In this document: in pieces, positions 1 through 8,097 of the stretch
Layout of the letters: every line of letters begins with the position of its first letter
How positions within the stretch are numbered: the stretch's first letter is position 1
Assembly (NCBI GenBank): GCA_002414905.1
Contig: DIAY01000249.1
Location: 1 to 10,565, forward strand
Reading direction: 5' to 3'
DNA: 10,565 nt
Source of the DNA: Holophagales bacterium UBA5066
GTDB taxonomy: Bacteria; Acidobacteriota; Thermoanaerobaculia; UBA5066
Notes under the pieces: model-generated
What the model saw: the letters and a program-made list of their open reading frames with translations, nothing else
Told to the model about the DNA's origin: nothing
Databases searched by the model: none
Made by a program: the position numbers and the translations under genes

Positions 1-327
1 GGCGTCCAGCGCGGCCGCCTCCATCTCGCGGTAGAGAGCGACGATCCGCTTCCCGGTGGGCGTGACGACGGCCCCGCCATGGCCCGAGCCGCCCCGGACC
101 GACTGGACGAGGGGCCTGCGGAATGCGGAGTTCATCACCCTCACGAGCGACCAGGCCCGCATGTAGGACATGCCGAGCGCCGTCGCCGCGCCGCGAATCG
201 AGCCGGCCTGGCCGATGGCCTCGAGGAGATCGGCTTTCCCGGGGCCGAGGACGATGACCGTGCCCTTCAGGAGCCGGAGGCGCGGCAGGACGATGACGGG
301 CAGCGGGCCGGGGCGGCGCGGCGGCAT
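1..327 (-). CDS. ModE-type winged helix-turn-helix regulator (partial, runs off left edge)
   Basis: The frame is open from an ATG at 327 down to base 1, giving 109 residues with no stop, so the C-terminus lies outside the window. The sequence matches the N-terminal DNA-binding domain of ModE, the molybdate-responsive regulator. Residues 33-68 form the helix-turn-helix (DLLEAIGQAGSIRGAA, then MSYMRAW). Residues 71-97 form the glycine-rich wing (RPLVQSVRGGSGHGGAVVTPTG), followed by a helix at VALYREME. E. coli ModE carries extra molybdate-binding domains after this point. Many bacteria instead have a stand-alone domain of about 110-120 residues, and the visible part cannot tell which applies. 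The role is therefore control of molybdate uptake or a related metal pathway, inferred from the family. The first ten residues (MPPRRPGPLP) are not typical and no good ribosome binding site precedes the ATG. A GTG start at 399 in the same frame is possible. Confidence 0.85.
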   Translation of the reverse strand, partial: MPPRRPGPLPVIVLPRLRLLKGTVIVLGPGKADLLEAIGQAGSIRGAATALGMSYMRAWSLVRVMNSAFRRPLVQSVRGGSGHGGAVVTPTGKRIVALYREMEAAALDA

Positions 328-405
328 GGACGTATCGTAGTCCCGGGCGCCCCGGACCCCGCCGCTTCCAGCTGCCCCGTCTGGCCGGACTCGAGGCACA
401 CGGCC

Positions 406-954
406 TCAGGGGGCGGATCCGGTCAGCGCTTCCCGGATGCACTTCCTCACCCGAATCGCGTTTCCGGCCGCGAGGGAGTGGCTGTAGTGATACGTCTTGA
501 TCTCCGCACGGGCCGCCGCGCAGGGGAGGCACGACGGAGCGCCCCCGCCGGCGCCGGCTTCCGGGGGGCGCATCCCGTACTCGGCGAGCGGATGAGCCTC
601 GATGCAAGCCTCGACACCGGCCGGAGAAGCGCGGAGGTCGAGCGTCACCAGAGAGCTCTCCGGCCGAGGGGCACGCCAGTCGGCGAGCAGGACCAGCGTG
701 GCATGGGTCCGCTCGGGATCGACGGTCGTGCTGTAGACGTGGAGCCCGCAGGCCATGGCAGCCGCGGCGGCTCCGTCCACGGCGGCGGGGAGGTCACCGG
801 GAAGCGTGACCACCTCACCTCCCCCGGCGGGCATCGAGCCGCAGGCCGCGGTCACAGTGAAGACGGCGGCGCCCGCCATCGCGAGACCTCTCCGCAGGGC
901 GAGGGAGAGGCGGCCGGCCGACAGAGGCTCGAGCTTCGCCTTGTATTTCGCCAT
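406..954 (-). CDS. Unrecognised cysteine-rich exported protein, possible lipoprotein
   Basis: This 182-residue protein is not one I recognise. Residues 21-37 look like a signal peptide: RR followed by the hydrophobic GLAMAGAAVFTVTAA, ending at Cys38. TAAC is a weak lipobox, so it may be a lipoprotein or an ordinary secreted protein. The mature part has cysteines at 69, 117, 142, 145 and 172, including a CLPC (CxxC) pair. These would suit disulfides or metal binding outside the cytoplasm, but no active site can be named. Two starts compete. ATG 954 gives the better signal peptide but has only AGG touching the start codon. ATG 879 (residue 26) has GGAGAGG seven bases upstream but would leave a very short, uncharged leader. 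A promoter-like pair lies just upstream. The gene sits 101 bp after addA and 78 bp before the ModE-like gene. Confidence 0.6.
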   Translation of the reverse strand: MAKYKAKLEPLSAGRLSLALRRGLAMAGAAVFTVTAACGSMPAGGGEVVTLPGDLPAAVDGAAAAAMACGLHVYSTTVDPERTHATLVLLADWRAPRPESSLVTLDLRASPAGVEACIEAHPLAEYGMRPPEAGAGGGAPSCLPCAAARAEIKTYHYSHSLAAGNAIRVRKCIREALTGSAP

Positions 955-961
955 CCTGCGA

Positions 962-991
962 AATGTAGCTGTTTCAAAGGCTCCGGGTCAA
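962..991 (-). promoter_or_regulatory. Candidate sigma-70-type promoter for the cysteine-rich exported protein
   Basis: On the minus strand TTGACC (991-986) and TACATT (967-962) are separated by 18 bases, matching 5/6 and 4/6 of the -35 and -10 consensus. This is one of the few AT-rich spots in the gap after addA. The predicted first transcribed base falls at about 954-956, on the ATG at 954. The mRNA would therefore be leaderless for the long start, or have a leader of about 75 bases for the start at 879. This is pattern matching only. Confidence 0.35.
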
Positions 992-1055
992 CCGGGAGGC
1001 GGCTGATCAGGCGGCAGGGGGCAGGCGCGGCCACGGAGGGCTGATTCGACGAGGC

Positions 1056-4000
1056 TCAGGCCCTCGCGAAGGCGAGAATCGTTTCCTTCACGATGGTTCC
1101 CGGTCCGAGAACGGCGGCGAGGGCGCGCGCGTAGCTCGCGAGCTGCGGGGCGTAGAGCTCTTCGCGTTCGGCGCGCGCGGCGGCCGTCGGGATCCTGTCC
1201 GTCTTCCAGTCGACCACGACCCAGCCGTCCTCCTCCTCGAAGAGGAGGTCGATCTTCCCCTCGACGAGCGGGGAGCCCTCGAGCGCCTCGTCCCTGAAGA
1301 GGACCGGCAGCTCGACGAAGCGACGGCGTGCGGTGCGGGCGCGGGCCACGACGGGCTGGGAGAGGAGGTGCGAGACGAGCCGGATCGCCTCGGGGTTCGT
1401 GGCGGCATCGAGGACGGTCGCCGCGGAAGCGACCGCGTCCTCTGCGGAGGCAGGAGGCGTGCGCGCCGGGTCGAGGAGGAGCTCCATCGCCTCGTGGACG
1501 GCGATACCGAGCCTCACGGCACGGGCCTGGACTTCCTCGCTTCGCTCGAGAGACGGCAGGTCCTCGGGGGAGGCCGGCCGGGAGGCCGCGGCCGGTTTCC
1601 ACGGTCCGTCCTTCTCGCCCGAACGGCGGAGCGGTCGCGAGGCGGTGGCGCGGGCCCGCTCGAGGCGAGCCTCGGCGGCAGCGATTGCGGCGGGAAGGTC
1701 GACGGCGAGCTGCGTCGCGGCCGTCGTCGCCGGTGCGGGAGGGGCCGAGACGTCGGGGGGAACGACCTCGACGAGCGGTGCCAGGCGGGGCGGCAGATCC
1801 TCTGCGAATGCGATCGGCCGGAGGAGGCTCTTGTCGATCGGGTCGGAGACGTCCCCGCTCTTGAGGGTCTTGCGCCGCCGGAACCAGGAGAGGATCAGGG
1901 TTTTCTTCGCCCGGGTGAGCGCCACGTAGAGGAGCCGCTTCTCTTCGGCCCGCTGCCTCAGCTCGTCGGCGGCCGCGACGAAGCGAAGGCCGGGAGTGCC
2001 CACGGGCACTCCGGCGACGGAGAGGCGGAGCGCGAGGGTGCCTCCCGCACGGTCGTAGAAGAGGCTTCGACGGGCCGCGACCTTCTCGCGGTCCCGGAAT
2101 CCGAGGCCGGCGACGACGACGGTGTCGAACTCGAGGCCCTTGGCCTTGTGGAGCGTCAGGAGCCGGACGGCATCGTCGTCCTCCTCGAAGGCCCGCGGCT
2201 CCGGGACTTTCTCCTCGAGGCGAAGGCCGAGCCGGGCGACGGCTTTGCGGAAGGGGAGTCCTTCCGCGTCGAGGGCCCGGGCCAGAACGAGGAGCCGGTC
2301 GAGGTTTGCCGAGGCCTGGAGGCCGTTCACGACGGCGCCGTTCTCGACGGCGGCGAGCGCCTGGCGTGCGGTGAGCAGGTCGAGGAGCGTCTCGGCAAGG
2401 GGGCGCGAGAGCCGGCGGGTGCGGAGGGAGGCGAGGAAGGCGAGCGCTTCGGCCACGGGGCCATCGGACGGAGCGGTTGCGGGGTCGTCGAATCGCGTGC
2501 CGGCCTCGGAGGCGTCGAGGAGCTCGATGTCGGTCAGGCCGAAGAGGAAGGACTTGAGGGCCGCGACGGTCGAGACCGAATCCGACGGGTCGTCGACGGC
2601 CCGGAGCGCGGCGACGACAGCGGCCGTCTCTTCGCGCCGGTAGAAGCTGACGCCGCCGTCGAGAACGGCGGGGATACCTGCGTCACGAAAGACCTCCTGG
2701 AAGAGGTCGATCGCGTCGTTGGAGCCGAGGAGGACCGCGGTGCCCCGGAAGCCGCCGGCAGAGAAGCGCGACAGGAGGAGGTTCGCCACGGCGCGCGCCT
2801 CCAGGACGGTGGCCTGCGCGTCCGCGGCGTCGTCCTCGTCGCCGGTGTTCGCGTGAGCGGCGGGCGTCTCCTCGGCGGCACGCTCCCGGAGGTCCGGCGT
2901 CGCGAGGTCCGGCGTCGCGAGATAGAGGACCTGCCCGGGCGCAGCGGCGTCTTCGGTTTCGGGGCGCGGCACGAGCGGCGCGTTTCCGACCTCCCACGGC
3001 TCGTCGGGCGCGCCGTCGAAGACCGTGTCGAAAACCGCGTTGACGAAGTCGAGGATGCGGGGCGCGGAGCGGAAGTTCGTGACGAGGGAGAGGCGGGCGC
3101 CGGAGCCGAGCCCGTCCGCGACGCGGCGATAGGTTTCCACGTCGGCCCTGCGGAAGCGGTAGATGGACTGCTTCGGGTCGCCGACGAGGAAGAGCGCGCC
3201 CGCCGCTGGCTCGAGGTCGTCCCAGCGCTCGGGGTCCTGCTCGCCCGGCGGCGCGGCGAGACGCAGGACGATCTCGGCCTGGACGGGGTCGGTGTCCTGG
3301 AACTCGTCGACGACCAGGTGGGGAAAGCGATCCTGGAAATGCTCGCGCGCCGCGCGGGAGCGGCGAAGGAGGTTGCGCGCTGCCAGGAGCAGGTCGTCGA
3401 AGTCGAGAAGACCGCGCCTCTCCTTCTCGGTTGCGAGGCGCGGCAGGAAGCCGTCCCGCACGGAGGCGGCGACAGCGGCGAGGAGCTTCTCGCCGGGGAG
3501 GAAAGCGAGGCGGGCCGCGAGGGTCTTCCATTCATCGCGAAAGGTGTTCGCGGCCGCCTTGAAATCTCCCGTGAAGAAGGCCCGCTTGCCGGGGCGGAAG
3601 TCGATCTTCGTCACGGGCCGGAAGGCCGCGAGCGCCTCGAGGCCGAGGGGGAGAAGGGAGCGGATCTCGTCGAGGGCCGACCGGAGGAGGAGGACCTTCG
3701 GGTCGTCGCGGAAGTCGGACGGGACGTCCTCGACGAGGTGCTCACCGTCGCGGACGAGGCTCTCGAGCTCCAGCCGGACGAACGGGAGCGGGTCGTCGGG
3801 GATCCGGCAGGAAAGGACGAGGGTTCGCTCTTTGTGGAGCGTCGCGGCGAGCTCACCAAGGGCTCCCGGGGAGAGGCCGCGGCGCAGGGCGTCGGTGACC
3901 GGGCCGTTCGCGCGCGCCTCCTCGTCGATCCAGGTCGAGAAGACCTCGTCGAAGAGCTCGCGTGCGACGCCGTCCTCGGGGGTTACGAAATCGGGGTCGA

Positions 4001-4364
4001 CCCGGGCCTCGACCGGTCTCTCGCGCAGGAGTCGCGAGCAGAAGGAGTGGATCGTCGAGACCTCGGCGCCGTCGAGGTCCCGGCGCGCGCGCTCGGCGCG
4101 CTCCCGGCGGTTGGGGTCCTGCGCGTCGCGCACCTCCTCGTCGATTCGTGTCCGCAGGCGATCCTTCATCTCGCCGGCGGCCTTCTCGGTGAAGGTCATG
4201 GCGGCGATGGAGGAGAGCGGCTCGCCGGCTTCCAGGACGAGCTGGAGGATCCGGTCGATGAGGGTCTTCGTCTTTCCTGTCCCGGCCGAGGCCTCGACGA
4301 GGAGCGATCTCTCGACGTCCGTGACGGCGGTCGTCCGGGCGGCAGCGTCGGCGAGAGCCTTCAC
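1056..4364 (-). CDS. addA: AddA: UvrD/Rep-family helicase-nuclease subunit of the AddAB complex
   Basis: This 1102-residue protein is the motor and nuclease subunit of an AddAB/RecB-type enzyme, which resects double-strand breaks for RecA-dependent repair. The superfamily 1A helicase motifs are in order: Walker A ASAGTGKTKT (25-34), motif Ia MTFTEKAAGEMKDRLR (56-71), STIHSF (103-108), motif II VVDEFQDTDPVQ (351-362), motif III LFLVGDPKQSIYRFRRADV (391-409), motif IV TNFRS (429-433), motif V LLTLHKAKGLEFDTVVV (735-751) and motif VI LLYVALTRAKKTL (811-823). The C-terminal RecB-type nuclease shows His956, Asp1039 in GKID, Asp1052 and Lys1054 in VDWKTD, and Gln1074/Tyr1078 (QxxxY), so both activities look intact. 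It is slightly shorter than the roughly 1230 residues of B. subtilis AddA. The start is GTG, overlapping the addB stop as GTGA and preceded by GGAGA at a good distance. That implies translational coupling with addB. A 15-bp tandem duplication lies in the linker near residues 483-491. Confidence 0.95.
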   Translation of the reverse strand: MKALADAAARTTAVTDVERSLLVEASAGTGKTKTLIDRILQLVLEAGEPLSSIAAMTFTEKAAGEMKDRLRTRIDEEVRDAQDPNRRERAERARRDLDGAEVSTIHSFCSRLLRERPVEARVDPDFVTPEDGVARELFDEVFSTWIDEEARANGPVTDALRRGLSPGALGELAATLHKERTLVLSCRIPDDPLPFVRLELESLVRDGEHLVEDVPSDFRDDPKVLLLRSALDEIRSLLPLGLEALAAFRPVTKIDFRPGKRAFFTGDFKAAANTFRDEWKTLAARLAFLPGEKLLAAVAASVRDGFLPRLATEKERRGLLDFDDLLLAARNLLRRSRAAREHFQDRFPHLVVDEFQDTDPVQAEIVLRLAAPPGEQDPERWDDLEPAAGALFLVGDPKQSIYRFRRADVETYRRVADGLGSGARLSLVTNFRSAPRILDFVNAVFDTVFDGAPDEPWEVGNAPLVPRPETEDAAAPGQVLYLATPDLATPDLRERAAEETPAAHANTGDEDDAADAQATVLEARAVANLLLSRFSAGGFRGTAVLLGSNDAIDLFQEVFRDAGIPAVLDGGVSFYRREETAAVVAALRAVDDPSDSVSTVAALKSFLFGLTDIELLDASEAGTRFDDPATAPSDGPVAEALAFLASLRTRRLSRPLAETLLDLLTARQALAAVENGAVVNGLQASANLDRLLVLARALDAEGLPFRKAVARLGLRLEEKVPEPRAFEEDDDAVRLLTLHKAKGLEFDTVVVAGLGFRDREKVAARRSLFYDRAGGTLALRLSVAGVPVGTPGLRFVAAADELRQRAEEKRLLYVALTRAKKTLILSWFRRRKTLKSGDVSDPIDKSLLRPIAFAEDLPPRLAPLVEVVPPDVSAPPAPATTAATQLAVDLPAAIAAAEARLERARATASRPLRRSGEKDGPWKPAAASRPASPEDLPSLERSEEVQARAVRLGIAVHEAMELLLDPARTPPASAEDAVASAATVLDAATNPEAIRLVSHLLSQPVVARARTARRRFVELPVLFRDEALEGSPLVEGKIDLLFEEEDGWVVVDWKTDRIPTAAARAEREELYAPQLASYARALAAVLGPGTIVKETILAFARA
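2891..2920. repeat. 15-bp perfect tandem duplication inside addA
   Basis: The unit ggtccggcgtcgcga occurs twice without interruption (2891-2905 and 2906-2920). It is read on the minus strand as LATPD repeated, in a poorly conserved linker between helicase motifs IV and V. Being a multiple of three, it keeps the frame. It looks like a recent slippage event or an expandable linker. Confidence 0.9.
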
Positions 4365-7300
4365 GGGATCGTCTCCAGCACGAGGAGAGGGGAATCGGGA
4401 TCGGACTCTTTGAGGCCCGCGCGCTTGGCGTCGTAGACCCGCCTGTGTCCGGGACCACAGACGGCGGCGACGTCGCAGAACGAGCAGAGGCTCTCTCCGG
4501 ACGAGAGCGACTCCGTGCGTGGAAGGAGGTCTCCGGCGCGGATCGTCTCGTCGAGAAGACCGATCGCCCGGCCAAGCGACTCGACAGCCTCGCCGGTGGC
4601 AGCTGCGTCGAACGCGATCGGCACCGCCTCGGGCACGCCGCCCACTCTTTCCGGGTACGCGAAGAGGTACTCCGAGGAGACGGCGGTGGCGCCGAGGGCG
4701 CGTGCGGCGAGCGCGTACGCGGCGAGCTGGACCTTCTCGCCGCCGGCGATCCGGTAGCCCCGCTTGTTCGTCGCGCCGAAAGGCGACGGGCGGCTGAACT
4801 TGTAGTCGACGACCCGGGCCTCGGCGCCGGCCCGATCGAGCCGGTCGATGCGGCCGGTAAGGGAGACGCGGGCGAGACCCTCTCCCGCGGACGCCTCGAG
4901 GCCCGAGGAGGGGCCGAAGCGGACCTCGGCCCCGGCGAGGGGGAGCGGGTTCGTCCGCCGCTGCTCGACTTCGGCAACGGCGTGGAGGAGGCCGGCGAGC
5001 CGGGCAATCGCCACCTCGACGAGGACGGGCGGGAGGTCGATTTCCCAGTCGTCGAGGAACTCGCGGACCTGCCGCTGGGCCTCGCTGTTCGCGTGCGAGC
5101 GGAGGATGTCCGCAAGGGACGAAGCGCTCTTCATCGCCGAGACGGCGAGCGCCTCGAGCGCCTTGTGGGCGAGCTCGCCGGCGGTCCTGCCATCGAGAGC
5201 GAGCTCGTCGGGCGGCTGGTCCGGCGCGGAGAGATCCAGGGCGTCCATAAGGAAGGCGCGGTAGGCGCAGGAGGCGAGCCGCTCGAGGCGGCTCGGCGAG
5301 AGGGGGCGGTCATCGAAAAGGAGCCGGCGAGGGGCGCGGGAGAGTCGCCCTTCGTACTGGGTGTAGCGCTCCTCGGCGCGGGCCCGCCGGCGGCGGAGGG
5401 CTCGACCGAGCGGCTCGAGGCCCGGTGGCAGCGCTTCGGCGAGCTTCGGCGAGAGCGCGAGGGCGCGGCGAAGCGCCTCGTCTCCGTCGACCGGCGGCTC
5501 AGCCGTGGCCGGCCGGCCGAGCCGGATCCACCGCACCGGGAGGCGGTCCGCGAGGGCGGAGCCGGCGAGGTCCGATTCGGCGAGCGGGCGCCCGGCGCGC
5601 TCCTCGAGAAGATCGAGAAGGAACGGGGAGAGGAGGCGCGGCCGATCGGTCGCGGCCTCGCGCCGCGCCGCCAGGAGAACGAGCCTTCGCCGCGCCGAGC
5701 TCCTGGCGAGATGGAAGAGGAAGCGTTCTTCCCGCGCGTGGCGCCGGCCCGTACGCGGCGCGAGCGGTCGGCCCGAGAGGCGCGAGAGCTCGGCGCGCTC
5801 CGCGTCGAAGAGGAGCGGATCGGGGCGTCCGACGCGGGGGAAAGACTGCTCGACGAGCCCGGGCACGAGAACGACGTCGAAGGCGAGGCCGCGGGCCGAG
5901 ACCGGGGCGAGGAGGGCGAGGCCGTCGCGCTCGAAACGGCCCTGCCGGACGGGCGTCTCCTCGAGTGCCTGTGCGAGGAGTGGCAGGACGTCGGAGGCGG
6001 AGGCGAGCGCGCCCGGTTCGACGTCTTCGAGCTCCTCGAGGCGCCCGGCGGCGCCGGCGAGCTCGCCGGCGGAGGGAAGCCCGCCGAGGAGAGCCTCGAA
6101 AGACGCCGCCAGCCGGCGTCCCCACTCCCGCCAGGAGGCCGGGGCGGCTTCGGGCAGGACGGGATCGATCAGGTTCACGACGTCGCCGAGGGCGGCGAGG
6201 TCGCGCCGGAGACGGGCCTCCCGCCGCGAGAGGCGTCCCTCGGCCTCGGCGGGCTCCTCCGGCGCGAGGCGCGCGAGCCGGGCGCCCAGCCTCCGTCGGA
6301 GGTCGTCCCATCCCTCGCGGGCGCGCAGCACCACCAGTGCCCGCACGGTCCGGGCGCGAGCGCCGGGAGCGACCAGGCCCAGCCCTTCGAGGACATCGAC
6401 GAGCGCGACGAGAGATTCGGATGAGAAGCCGCCGGCCGGGAGCTCGAGGAGGCCGAGCGCGGCGCGCCCGATCGGGGTTCGGGAGAAACCGATTCCGGCC
6501 GGTCGGAAGAACGGGATCCGCCGCTCGGTGAGCTCGGCCACGAGCGCCGGCTCCTGCCGCGCCGGGTCGCGGACGAGGAGGGCGATCCGGTGGAGCGGGA
6601 CGCCGTCGTCCACGGCCCTCAGGACCTCACGAACGACCTCGCGCGCCTCGGAGATCTCGGAGGGCGCGACGACGACGTTCGTCTCGGGAGGCTCCGGGTC
6701 CTGGCCCGCGTCGAGGGCGGCCACTCCGAGGGTCTTCGAGAAGAGGGCCGATCGGACAAGCGGGATGCCGTCTCCAGTCTCCTCGGCGGCGCCATCCACC
6801 GGGACGAAGGCGACGATGGGCCGCTCGGCGGCGACGCCGGAGAGGAGCGCCTCGCGGACGCCACCGAGGTCGTAGAGGCCGTAGACCAGAAGCGGCTCGG
6901 ACCGGGCCGGCCCATGCGCGAGCGCAGCTCTCTCCAGCGCGGCGTCCGGGTCGGCGAAGGCTCTCCGGAGGCTCTCGAAGCGGCAGAGGACCTCGGCGAC
7001 CTTCACCAGGAACCCGGCGCGATCGGCAGTCCGCGCCACTTTCGGGGCGAGCTCCCGGAGGGCCGAGGCGGCGATCCCGGCGCCACGCAGGTCGGAGGCG
7101 GTTCGGGCGATGAGCGCCGCGGTCGAGGGGCGCTCGCGCAGGACGTCGAAGACCTCTCCCTCGGGCGTGTCGAGGAGCGCCCGGCGGGCGAGGAGCGTTT
7201 CGCCGAGGGACGGCAGGGGCGGCCGCGGGTCGGGGCCGGAGAGCCGCTCGCGAGCCAGGTCCAGGAACGTGAGGAAGCGGAGGTTGGCGACGCCGCCGAA

Positions 7301-7471
7301 CTTCTCGGCCGCGCGCCGCCTCAGGTAGACGCCGAGGAGGTTCGAGCCGACGAGGACGTCGACGGCGCGGAGCGGGTCACCGGCCTTGAGAGCGAGGACC
7401 TCGTCGAGGAAGCGCGCTTCGAGCGCTGCGAAACCGCCGACGTACAGTGTGTGGCCGGGAGTCACCGCCAT
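4361..7471 (-). CDS. addB: AddB: iron-sulfur PD-(D/E)XK nuclease subunit of the AddAB complex
   Basis: This 1036-residue protein is the partner of AddA. The C-terminal third has the RecB-type nuclease: His769 (GELAHKALE), Asp876 in GRIDRLD, Asp889 and Lys891 in VVDYKF, and Gln915/Tyr919 (QxxxY). Four cysteines frame it: Cys735 in LASCAYRAF and Cys996, Cys999 and Cys1005 in a CxxC-x5-C cluster. This is the iron-sulfur arrangement known from AddB, where it stabilises the nuclease domain. The N-terminal two thirds is a helicase-like fold in decay. It has no Walker A lysine motif (VLVGSNLLGVYL at 39-50 instead), while a motif-V-like SARGLAFDVVLVPGLV survives at 525-540. In AddAB this half is expected to scan DNA for the Chi-type signal rather than unwind it; that role is from the family. 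The ATG at 7471 has only a weak GGCGGG right beside it, and GTG at codon 3 is an alternative. It lies 37 bp after ubiX and overlaps addA by 4 bp. Confidence 0.93.
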   Translation of the reverse strand: MAVTPGHTLYVGGFAALEARFLDEVLALKAGDPLRAVDVLVGSNLLGVYLRRRAAEKFGGVANLRFLTFLDLARERLSGPDPRPPLPSLGETLLARRALLDTPEGEVFDVLRERPSTAALIARTASDLRGAGIAASALRELAPKVARTADRAGFLVKVAEVLCRFESLRRAFADPDAALERAALAHGPARSEPLLVYGLYDLGGVREALLSGVAAERPIVAFVPVDGAAEETGDGIPLVRSALFSKTLGVAALDAGQDPEPPETNVVVAPSEISEAREVVREVLRAVDDGVPLHRIALLVRDPARQEPALVAELTERRIPFFRPAGIGFSRTPIGRAALGLLELPAGGFSSESLVALVDVLEGLGLVAPGARARTVRALVVLRAREGWDDLRRRLGARLARLAPEEPAEAEGRLSRREARLRRDLAALGDVVNLIDPVLPEAAPASWREWGRRLAASFEALLGGLPSAGELAGAAGRLEELEDVEPGALASASDVLPLLAQALEETPVRQGRFERDGLALLAPVSARGLAFDVVLVPGLVEQSFPRVGRPDPLLFDAERAELSRLSGRPLAPRTGRRHAREERFLFHLARSSARRRLVLLAARREAATDRPRLLSPFLLDLLEERAGRPLAESDLAGSALADRLPVRWIRLGRPATAEPPVDGDEALRRALALSPKLAEALPPGLEPLGRALRRRRARAEERYTQYEGRLSRAPRRLLFDDRPLSPSRLERLASCAYRAFLMDALDLSAPDQPPDELALDGRTAGELAHKALEALAVSAMKSASSLADILRSHANSEAQRQVREFLDDWEIDLPPVLVEVAIARLAGLLHAVAEVEQRRTNPLPLAGAEVRFGPSSGLEASAGEGLARVSLTGRIDRLDRAGAEARVVDYKFSRPSPFGATNKRGYRIAGGEKVQLAAYALAARALGATAVSSEYLFAYPERVGGVPEAVPIAFDAAATGEAVESLGRAIGLLDETIRAGDLLPRTESLSSGESLCSFCDVAAVCGPGHRRVYDAKRAGLKESDPDSPLLVLETIP
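4372..4376 (-). promoter_or_regulatory. Ribosome binding site GGAGA for addA
   Basis: On the minus strand GGAGA lies seven bases before the GTG at 4364. It sits inside the end of addB. It supports the non-ATG start of addA and the GTGA stop/start overlap, since no ATG-led alternative fits the conserved N-terminus as well. Confidence 0.7.
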
Positions 7472-7508
7472 CCCGCCGAGTGTACGGGGGAGGAGGCCGT
7501 CGTGGAGG

Positions 7509-8087
7509 TCAGCCGTCTCTCCAGCGGGGGGAGCGGGCGGCTTCGATACCGAGCAGGTCGAGGATCCGCTGGGTGACGAAGCCGAGGAGATCGTCGATCG
7601 TCTGCGGCCGCGTATAAAAGCCGGGACTCGCCGGCAGGATCGTCGCCCCCGCCTGGGCGGCCTTGACCATCGCGTCGAGAGTCGGGAGGGGCAGGGGCGT
7701 CTCGCGCGGCACGAGGACGAGGGGTCGCCGTTCTTTCAGGTGGACGTAGGCCGCGCGGGTCAGCAGGTTGTCGCAGACGCCATAGGCGACCTTCGAAAGG
7801 GTCGTCGCGCTGCACGGGACGACGGTCATCCCCGCCGTCCGGAAAGAGCCGGACGCGATCGCGGCGCCGGTGTCCTTGTTGGGGTGGACGACGTCGGCGA
7901 GGGATGCGAGCTCGTCGAAGGGCATCCCGAGCTCTTCGGCAGCGACGCGCCTCGCCCCTTCCGTCGCGACGAGGTGGACCTCGACGTCCGGGATGCGCCG
8001 GAGGGTTTCGAGGAGGTCTCTGGCGTAGGGAATTCCCGAGGCGCCCGAGACCCCGACGACGACGCGGCGCGGAGCGGTGTCGGCCAT
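7509..8087 (-). CDS. ubiX: UbiX-family flavin prenyltransferase
   Basis: This 192-residue protein has the usual UbiX length. It transfers a dimethylallyl group to FMN, making the prenylated FMN cofactor of UbiD-type decarboxylases; this is known for the family. Visible signatures are the N-terminal GVSGASGIPYARDLL (12-26), where FMN binds, the SGSFRTAGMTVVPCSATTLSKVA stretch (79-101), LVPRETPL (126-133) and the C-terminal SPGFYTRPQTIDDLLGFV (154-171). The ATG at 8087 is chosen because VVVGVSGASG must lie close to the N-terminus. The frame continues upstream but only through the end of the preceding gene. No clear ribosome binding site is seen, so translation may be coupled to the upstream gene, whose TAG is 10 bases away. 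No UbiD is in the window, so the client decarboxylase (ubiquinone, menaquinone by the futalosine route, or an aromatic acid) cannot be named. Confidence 0.95.
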   Translation of the reverse strand: MADTAPRRVVVGVSGASGIPYARDLLETLRRIPDVEVHLVATEGARRVAAEELGMPFDELASLADVVHPNKDTGAAIASGSFRTAGMTVVPCSATTLSKVAYGVCDNLLTRAAYVHLKERRPLVLVPRETPLPLPTLDAMVKAAQAGATILPASPGFYTRPQTIDDLLGFVTQRILDLLGIEAARSPRWRDG

Positions 8088-8097
8088 GGAACGCAGT

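Noticed and set aside
328..408. Selenocysteine readthrough of the TGA at 406-408: the frame stays open into the ModE-like gene, and a GAGGC/GCCTC hairpin with loop CGTGT starts at this TGA, in a genome that has selC.
   Set aside because: Readthrough would fuse an exported protein to a DNA-binding domain. The TGA lies in the sequence GSAP-TGA-GRVPR without a redox motif. The hairpin begins at the TGA and is far shorter than a bacterial SECIS. Open frames of this length are common at this GC content.
1368..4436. A 1022-codon open frame on the plus strand opposite addA.
   Set aside because: It is antisense to a gene with every helicase and nuclease motif in place. The translation is rich in Glu, Gly and Arg with no recognisable domain, as expected from the complement of high-GC codons.
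4445..6424. A 659-codon open frame on the plus strand opposite addB.
   Set aside because: Same reason: a shadow of a well-supported gene, with no domain and biased Arg/Glu/Gly composition.
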